Origin: Ampelocalamus luodianensis
Lineage: Eukaryota; Streptophyta; Magnoliopsida; Poales; Poaceae
Length of the DNA stretch: 64,000 nt
NCBI GenBank assembly: GCA_036346255.1
Contig: CM070629.1
Coordinates: forward strand, 51,768,916 to 51,832,915
Direction of reading: 5' to 3'
Position 1 is the stretch's first letter, and the number at the start of each line of letters is the position of its first letter. Positions 57,290-64,000 of this stretch are shown here, piece after piece. The position numbers were made by a program, and so were the translations under genes. The notes under the pieces are model-generated. The model saw nothing but the letters and a program-made list of their open reading frames with translations. It made no database searches and was not told the origin of the DNA.

Positions 57290-57760
57290 ATCCCGCGGGC
57301 CTAAAAATGCATTTGTTGCCTCTTCGAAAGCACAAAGAAAATCTGCGATTGCCTCAGAGTTTGCCCATTAGTTGGTGAAGGTTCCAGTTGTTTCTGGATA
57401 TATCTATTCAGGACAGCTTTGTATTTCAACGCTTCTACAATAATTTCATATGTCGAATTCCAACGGTTCGGAACATCAAGAGCTAGTCCAGACTTCATAG
57501 GAAGACCCATCCCATTTGCAATTGCATTGAAAGTCTGAATGCGTGCAAGTGATGAATTAATATGCCTAACTAGATCACGTATCAATTCTAATGCCACATG
57601 AATTGGTTTAATGCCATCTTGAACCAATATATTCAGTATATGCGCACATCATCTAACATGAAAATGTTGGCCAGCAAACAACATGTTACCTTTGTCATTT
57701 TCTATCAAAAACTTACAAGCTGAGTTATTGTTGCTCTATATTTTTAAGAGCAAGTTTCAT
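57290..57760 (-). pseudogene. hAT-family transposase fragment (RICESLEEPER/DAYSLEEPER-like)
   Basis: On the minus strand, FHVRCCAHILNILVQDGIK (about 57655) leads into PIHVALELIRDLVRHINSS and LALDVPNRWNSTYEIIVEAL, the conserved middle of plant hAT transposases (CAHILNL and RWNSTY motifs). Upstream residues (FLIENDKGNMLFAG) are readable to about 57720. Only ~150 residues remain of a protein usually 600-700 long. No zinc-finger or dimerisation region is seen, so it is dead. The AT-rich tandem array adjoins its 5' end. Confidence 0.8.
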
Positions 57761-58665
57761 GCAGTTTCATATAGTTTATGAAACTCCATAAAACTTGTGA
57801 TGAAATTTAATGAAAACTGTATGTAACTTGTTCTTAAAAATATAGAGAAACAATGATACTTGATGAAACTTAATAAAATATGTCCTAAAATAACTGAATG
57901 AAACCAGTCGAAACTTGATGAGACATAATGAAACTATATGAAACTGAGTGAAACTTGCTCTACAAAATATAGAGAAATAATGATACTTGATGAAATTTAA
58001 TGAAACATGCCCCAAAATAACTTTATAAAAAGATGAAGCTTTATGAAACTGTATGAAACTGGGTGAAACTTGTTCTACATAATATGGAGAAACAATAATA
58101 CTTTAATGAAACTTAAAGAAACATGTTTTAAAATAAACTTAATGAAACTGTATGAAACTTGATGAGACATGATGTCACTATTGAAAACTTGTTCTAGACA
58201 AAAAGATAAAACTTTATAAAACTCTATAAGATTTGGGATAAAACTTTATGAAACTTGGGGAAACTTGCTCTACAAAATATAGAGAAACATTGATACTTGA
58301 TGAAATTCCATGAGACTTGGGATGAAACTTCATAAAACCTAATGAAACTGTATAAAACTGAATGAAACTTGCTCTACAAAAATATGGAGAAACAATTATA
58401 CTTGATGTAACTTCATGAAACTAAGGGAAACTTGTTCTACAAAATATGAAAAAACAATGATACTTGATGAAACTTAATAAAACAAGTCTCAAAATAACTT
58501 TATGAAACTATATGAAACTTGATGAGATATAATGAAACTGCATGAAATTGAGTAAAACTTGCTCTACAAAATATGGAGAAACAATGACACTTGATGAAAT
58601 TTAATGAAACATGTCTCAAAATAACTAAATGATACTAATTAAAACTTGATGTGACACGATGTCAC
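57735..58665. repeat. AT-rich tandem array built from TGAAACTTGATGA-like words
   Basis: Units of roughly 65-125 bp contain GAAACTTGCTCTACAAAATA, TGGAGAAACAATGATACTTG and AATGAAACATGTC-CAAAATA in order, at about 57950, 58067, 58268, 58372, 58437 and 58560. The left edge (57745-57785) has an inverted unit (CAAGTTTCATGCAGTTTCAT). No coding frame is supported. Confidence 0.8.
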
Positions 58666-58717
58666 TATTGTCACTATTGCGCTCGTTGAAAAGATTTGAA
58701 TATGATACTTGTTTTTT

Positions 58718-59050
58718 CGATTTTTTTTAAAAAATAATCAATTTTTTTATTCAAAATTACAAAATTATTCCATCAACTTTTTTTTTACAGAAATATACTC
58801 TCGTCGCTCAACCATCAAGCGATCGTTGGACGATCGCTCAATGGTTGAGCGGCGATAACTCGAAAAAAGCGACCATAATCACGTAATTCAACCATCGAAC
58901 TAGTCGCTCAACTGGTTGATGGAACTAGTCGCTCAATGGGCCGTCTCAACGATCGTCCAATGATGCGACGGAGTATATTTCGTAAAAAAAAAGTCGATGG
59001 AATAATTTTGTAATTTTGAATAAAAAATAGATTATTTTAAAAAAATTCCG
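58718..59050. mobile_element. Foldback (MITE-like) element, ~333 bp
   Basis: Arms of about 110 bp are inverted copies: TTCAAAATTACAAAATTATT at 58758 against AATAATTTTGTAATTTTGAA at 59001, plus ATACTCTCGTCGC against GCGACGGAGTAT. The centre contains further palindromes (CGCTCAACCATCAAGCGATCG against CGATCGCTCAATGGTTGAGCG). Runs of TTTTTT flank both ends, so any target duplication is uninformative. Confidence 0.8.
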
Positions 59051-59240
59051 TTTTTTCCCGTAAGTGTGTGGGTTTGATGAAAAATTGATGTTGGATGAGC
59101 CGTACCACTGAAAAGATGTGACACGATGTATAGCTGTACCGTCGCCACCCAACGGTATAGCGTTGTGTAGCAGCTCCTATTTTCAAATTGGTCGAATATT
59201 CCATTTATGTGTTGCAGTTTCTTTGAAAAAAAAGGGTGAA

Positions 59241-59365
59241 TTGCAGCCCAGTTTTAGTTCTACTAGAAATCGAATTGGCACTCCCAAACAAAAGCAAAGG
59301 GATTGCAGCCCAGTTTTAACACTACTAGAAATCGAACTGGAATTGGCACTGCAAGAGCCCAATTC
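59241..59365 (+). repeat. 62 bp direct duplication upstream of the ubiquitin-like gene
   Basis: ATTGCAGCCCAGTTTTA, CTACTAGAAATCGAA and AATTGGCACT occur in order at 59242 and again at 59304. It lies ~50-170 bases upstream of the likely transcript start. Confidence 0.8.
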
Positions 59366-59409
59366 AATTCAGGATCCAAACGGAAAATAAAAGCAGACAA
59401 ATATAACAC

Positions 59410-59541
59410 ACCTTCCGAAAACACCCTCTGGCCTCCCTAACCATTCTTCCGCTTCCTTTCCTCGCATCTTCTCCTCTCCCACACCCCCCAAAAAAATCGC
59501 CGCCTAGGTTTCCTCTGGCTCCTGGGGGTCGGCGATTCGAG
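59410..59541 (+). other. 5' untranslated exon of the ubiquitin-like-domain gene
   Basis: CT-rich leader (CCTTCCGAAAACACC ... GGCGATTCGAG) ending at a GTACGATG donor (59542). The acceptor TTCATTTCAG ends at 60802, six bases before the ATG. This gives a 1.26 kb leader intron (59542-60802), common in grass housekeeping genes. The transcript start is estimated. ORFs in both strands at 59437-60179 are within leader and intron. Confidence 0.65.
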
Positions 59542-60808
59542 GTACGATGCGATGCGCCCTCCTCCTTCGTTTTGTTCGATTTGTTCTGTCGGCAGATGGT
59601 GCTGTCTGCGCGCGAGGTGTGCTCGTGGGCTCGCCTGTGTGTGTGTCGGGTGGGTGGATGCCATGCTCCTGTCCTGTGGAGGAAGGGTGGAATACTCTCG
59701 ATGTGGCAGCGGCGGCGGCGGGTCGTCGGGGACTGAGGAAGAGGGAGGGCTTGTTTTGAAAGTAGGAGGTGGCGATTGGCTGGTGTCGGAGGGGAACTGT
59801 GTGCGCCTGCTGGGGAGGAAATGCTGCTGGTCGTAGCAAAGTTTGACGCTTGGGGTATTTCGCCTGCGGCAATTTGGATTGCGGTGCCTGTGAGAGGAGG
59901 AGAGATTTTGCATCGGGCTTTTCAGGCGAGTTCTTGTGTTGGAAAGCGGTGTGTTGTATCTCTCTGTCATGTGGCTCTTCCTGGTAGTCGAGCACTATCA
60001 ATGGTTTGCATGTCAGGAGGTATGCGAGGTATAGGGTCTAGTCCTTTTGTAAGAGGAGAGGTATATGTCTTCTTGCATTTGGCATTTGAAAGGGGACGAT
60101 GCATTTTTGTCTCTCTGGGGGTAATTGAATTTGAAGTGTTTTCCTTGGAGGTCGTATGAAGGAAATGCCATATTTCCATTAATAAATTCTTCGCTACTTT
60201 TACTTACACGTTAGCTACAAATAGGTCTATTTCGTATTGCTATAATTTTTATAGGATTTTGACCTGTAACTTTTTTTTTGGCTATATATTTGAGTATTTT
60301 GGAAGTTTTTGGTGTATATCTTTTTTATTTTGATGTTTATTGTTCCTATTATCCTATATCTTTACCTGCTATTCCTTTGTACTTTAACTTTCCACATCTA
60401 CTTTGCCGCTTAGCTACCACCATAATCGCTATCGCATTTATCTTAATATGCCTACTACATATAATCAACACGATTTGCTATATACTCTATGCAGCATGGC
60501 GCTATAGTTTATTATATTGCTCTAGTATGCTTGCATGTTCTGCTACTAGTTCTCTAGAGTCTAGAGCCTTATCGTAATCTTTGCCAACTTAGTTGCAGAA
60601 ACAAATGCTTTTAATACTCGCGTCATCATTGACATGCAGATATTTTGGATAGTTAGGACTACAAGAATCTAGGAAGATTTGCAATATGCAGTTGATTTCC
60701 CTTTTTATTTTATTTACACATTCATTTGATGAAACAAATTACACTTCTTATAGCCGAATTGTCAGTTGCTGTTCCTGGTAATTATAATTTTCTTCATTTC
60801 AGGAGATC

Positions 60809-63388
60809 ATGGTGAGTAATTCTTCGGATGTACAAATGTCACATTGTGCTGAGGATTCTGAGACTACAATCGAGATCAAAATTAAGACCTTGGACTCTCA
60901 GACATACAATTTGCATGTGAATAAATGTGTAAGTTGATAAGGCATGTACATATTGGAAACTGTGTGTTTATATAGTTGCTCTTTGGGATTTGGGAATGAA
61001 CTATGTGTCGATGTGTTATTTACAGTGTTTTTGTGGTTGTCTACTGCGGTTCAAAAACTCTTGGCTATAGTATTTCCATGCAGGATTTATTCGCGATTAT
61101 AGTGATTCCTGAATTTCTTTCTATTTTTTCTTTAGAGCAAAGTACTAATGCATGCTTTTGGCAAGAGTTTCATAGATGATTGTGTGTGGCAAACTCGCTT
61201 AAATTTCCCCAAGTAATTTTGATAACATCCCAATATATCCCATATTTCATCATTTTCATTAAGTAATATGTTGGTTGGATGCCATTTCTTTTTTATGCCC
61301 AAACAATAGAAATTGCAATTGGTTCTTTCTTTCCCTAATTCATAAAGAACATCTGGCTGTGGAGTATGTCGATGGCTGCAACATTTTTTATTTATGAACT
61401 ATGTCCTTCTGGGCATGCACTCACTTCTGCTATAAATATAGAGCACTTTTAGATTCTTTTTAGCTATTCTTCCCTTATGAGTTGTGAAATGCGTTTTGAA
61501 GAGCAGCTGGGTTCCAACTGGTAAATTTCACCATGAGTTCTTGATGAAGTGTTTATTTAAGATTATCTTGATTTAATAGTGTTGTGTGTTCTTCTTTGGG
61601 TTTCTGTGGCCTATGATTCAGAATATTCTCAAAAAGATCTCCGATTGTCCCTATGTGCCATTCTTCTAGTTTATTGAGTGCTTTCTCTAGAACATATCTC
61701 TTTTGAGCAAGTTCTAATCAAGGCATCTCAGCATCTGCTCAGAAATCTAAACCGTTTTGTAAAATTCAATTGTTACCTTGTTGCTAGATGTTTGTTATTC
61801 AACGAAATTATAGCTGAGAGTCACTTGGTGACCTCCGGAAGTGTCCCTGAGCACGGCCTAGATATTTTTGCTGAAGTGCAAAGTGGATGTGTCGAACTGG
61901 TTGCCTCTGTGGTGAGGTGCAGCACATGTCAGCACACGTTGAGATGTCAGTACTTGACTAATAAGTAATAGGTTTGACCATGCTCAATACCTTTCGAGTC
62001 CTAAGCATGAACCACCACTTCCTGTGCTCCATTGCATGTGGTCCCATTTGTAGTGATGCTGATATCCTCCGGCATGAATGATATGTTGCCAACTAGATAA
62101 CTATATAGTACAATTACCACACACATAATTTCTATGCCTAAAACCAAACCAACAAAAGAAATGCTTGTGAGGAGGGTGGCGATGAGCAAGTGAAAAGTAA
62201 TTAAATTATGAATAATTTGCCATGTGTTAACATGTTAGCATCGACCTTGTTTCTCCATCTATTTTGATGGAAACTGGAAAGTAATAAAAATCTACATATA
62301 CTGCAACTTTGTGTATAGAGGATGCATTGAAATATTAATTGAATATCGGGTTCCAGATTTTGTCAAAACATGCATGTCGTGTTAATCCTTTGTCCTATTT
62401 ACAGGTGCCAGTTCCTCTGCTAAAGGAATAAAAATCTACATATACTGCAACTTTGTGTATAGAGGATGCATTGAAATATTAATTGAATATCGGGTTCCAG
62501 ATTTTGTCAAAACATGCATGTCGTGTTAATCCTTTGTCCTATTTACAGGTGCCAGTTCCTCTGCTAAAGGAAAAAATTGCTACTGTAACTGGAATATTGT
62601 CTGAACAACAACGCCTTATTTGTCGTGGGAGAGTCCTAAAGGATGATGAGCTCCTCTCTTCATATCGTATCCTCATCTACTTTCAGCTGACATTCTTTTT
62701 TTTTTTGTTGCAAAATTTGTTTACTCCATCTATAAAGATCATATCCTACAGATTTGATCAGTAGATGTCATCCAGCACACAATATTTTAACAAGATCAGA
62801 TAAATATTGTGTATTATTCTGAATTGTTTAACTGTTTAAGTGTTGAGATTCCATCTGTTTTTACCATTTTTGCTAGAAAACTTGCTTTATTTTTTATTCC
62901 ATGTTGAGTTTTCATAATCATAATTTAAAGGCAAAGCATAATATATTTACAAAGGATGATGGTCAGATTGTTGGGAATTTATGATGCTCCATTGGAGATA
63001 GTATTTTATATTTTAAAATGAGTTGTGTTTTATGTTGTAGCAATTTATTTCCCTTTTCTGTGAATGGTATGTTCTCCATTGATGGTTTATTGGTGTTTTT
63101 ATTCTTTGCTTCTATACCATTATAGGCAAAGGCTTAAAGATTTCCAATTACTACAAAGACTTTTCTCATGTCTTCATTCCTCTCAGGTGAAGTTGCTAAA
63201 ACCTAACTAAAGGCTTCATTGGATCATGTCAGCAAGTAGCATCTGTTTTATGTATTTGGTGTGTTCTTAGCTTCACCTTGTAAATGCAACTCCTTAACAG
63301 TAGTTTTTAGATGTTGAAGATGGCCATACATTGCATCTTGTTGTCAGACCAGTCCAGTCAGCTACATCAGGAAATGCAGGAAATGAAG
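60809..63388 (+). CDS. BAG6/Scythe-type ubiquitin-like-domain protein, N-terminal part (continues past the window)
   Basis: Three phase-consistent coding exons: 60809-60928, 62549-62666 and 63311-63388, joined by introns with GTAAGT, GTATCC and GTTTGT donors. Exon 1 encodes MVSNSSDVQMSHCAEDSE and IEIKIKTLDSQTYNLHVNKC. Exon 2 continues VPVPLLKEKIATVTGILS, EQQRLICRGRVLKDDELLS. Exon 3 completes VEDGHTLHLVVRPVQSATS. Together this is a full ubiquitin-like beta-grasp domain near the N-terminus (residues ~21-95), with the IKTLDSQT and CRGRVLKDD...HTLHLVVR signatures of the plant homologues of BAG6. These act in protein quality control and binding of exposed hydrophobic segments; the proline-rich C-terminal part lies beyond 64000. 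No frameshifts are seen in the exons. The intron before exon 2 carries a perfect 144 bp tandem duplication that includes a second copy of its acceptor. No further exon was found in 63389-64000. Confidence 0.85.
62283..62572 (+). repeat. Perfect 144 bp tandem duplication across an intron-exon border
   Basis: Copy 1 (62283-62428) and copy 2 (62427-62572) are identical by eye. The unit ends with TCCTATTTACAG and GTGCCAGTTCCTCTGC, i.e. the 3' splice site and first eight codons of exon 2. In copy 1 the reading VPVPLLKE is followed directly by TAA. Confidence 0.95.
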
Positions 63389-64000
63389 GTTTGTAAACTC
63401 ATTAAATTGTACAATTCGTATCTAAGTTTTTTTATTGATTAGCTGAAAAATGATCAAAACTCAAGAGAGAACATTATTTTGTATTTCTGCATATTTGTAG
63501 TTGAATTTTAGTAGTTTCTTATGCTGTTGTTTCTTCTTTGGTTTCAAGTTCTTGAATAGTTTCCAATGTAAGCAAAATCCTCAATATTTGCAGAAGTAAT
63601 GTTCCTATCATAAGTAATGTTTGTGCTATATGTTGAATCTGTTGCATTATGTTTTTATCATGTTGTCAATGTCATTAGGTTTCGTCTCGACATTCTTTAT
63701 TTAGCATTCTATAATGCTGTTGTAGTGGAGTAGGTGCTGTGTTTGTGGTGACTGTCAGTGTCATGGCATGTACATCCAGTTCTGGTATTTTAGTGGCATA
63801 CTACGGCCAGCATATCATGTAGTGTGTGCATCATCCCCTTCTGTAGAAAGCATAGCATTTAGTTTGTGGTGCCTGCTTTTGTTGAGACACATTTTAGGTT
63901 TCTATGTCAGCTATTTGTTTTGTTCTCAACTTTCCAAAGGTTTGCTATTGTGTCTACTCTTTTCTTGCGAGTTGGAACTTGGAACACACATACAAAATTG

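Noticed and set aside
59437..60179. ORFs of 60-177 codons on both strands before the ubiquitin-like gene
   Set aside because: They fall in the 5'UTR exon and leader intron and have no recognisable domain.
61678..61968. 96-codon ORF in the first coding intron of the ubiquitin-like gene
   Set aside because: It lies within an intron defined by consistent splice sites, lacks a domain and looks random.

Overview
This is nuclear DNA of a grass (Poaceae); the genus cannot be fixed from the window. It holds nested LTR retrotransposons, a CACTA transposon whose terminal regions carry repeated CACAGACGG motifs, a captured F-box gene of the type I know from rice, and a GC-rich intronless gene next to an AT-rich intron-containing gene. 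About 52 kb of the 64 kb is transposable-element sequence. Only the last ~10 kb carries host genes that look intact.

Positions 1-27399 are one nested stack. An old LTR-type sequence (1-1752 and 26835-27399) is split by a 25 kb CACTA element (1753-26834, TTT target duplication). The CACTA carries, left to right: a subterminal repeat array, a captured F-box gene remnant, a second copy of part of that array, a broken Tnp2-type transposase gene (17838-21008), a 204 bp palindrome, and a second multi-exon gene combining a TNPA-like transposase region, a DUF8039-like region and a Ulp1-type cysteine protease (22939-25998). The right-end repeat array closes it. A 12.9 kb Ty3-gypsy chromovirus (4677-17582, minus strand, ATTTC target duplication, 4.1 kb LTRs) sits inside the CACTA, giving the order old LTR, then CACTA, then gypsy.

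Positions 27400-52850 hold a 4.67 kb solo LTR (TAATC duplication); a decayed Ty1-copia element with LTR pieces at 32649 and 37084; a GC-rich block with a 402 bp tandem duplication; a minus-strand LTR; and a second Ty1-copia element (39988-~52744). The second copia element is broken by gypsy fragments and by two related ~2.2-2.4 kb solo LTRs in opposite orientation, both with target duplications.

Positions 52850-64000 are gene-bearing. A single-exon DEDDh exoribonuclease of the ERI1/ERI2 type with a C-terminal GRF zinc finger lies at 54885-55952. A degraded hAT transposase, an AT-rich tandem array and a foldback MITE-like element follow. Last is the 5' part of a ubiquitin-like-domain gene of the BAG6/Scythe type (5'UTR exon near 59410-59541, coding exons at 60809, 62549 and 63311, running off the right edge). 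A perfect 144 bp tandem duplication in this gene copies a 3' splice site plus the start of the following exon.

An assembly caution applies to roughly 4-24 kb. The two LTRs of the gypsy element differ in short clusters, often at CAG/CTG-containing words, while long AT-rich stretches are identical. This looks more like base-calling or polishing error than mutation, so some broken frames there may be artefacts.
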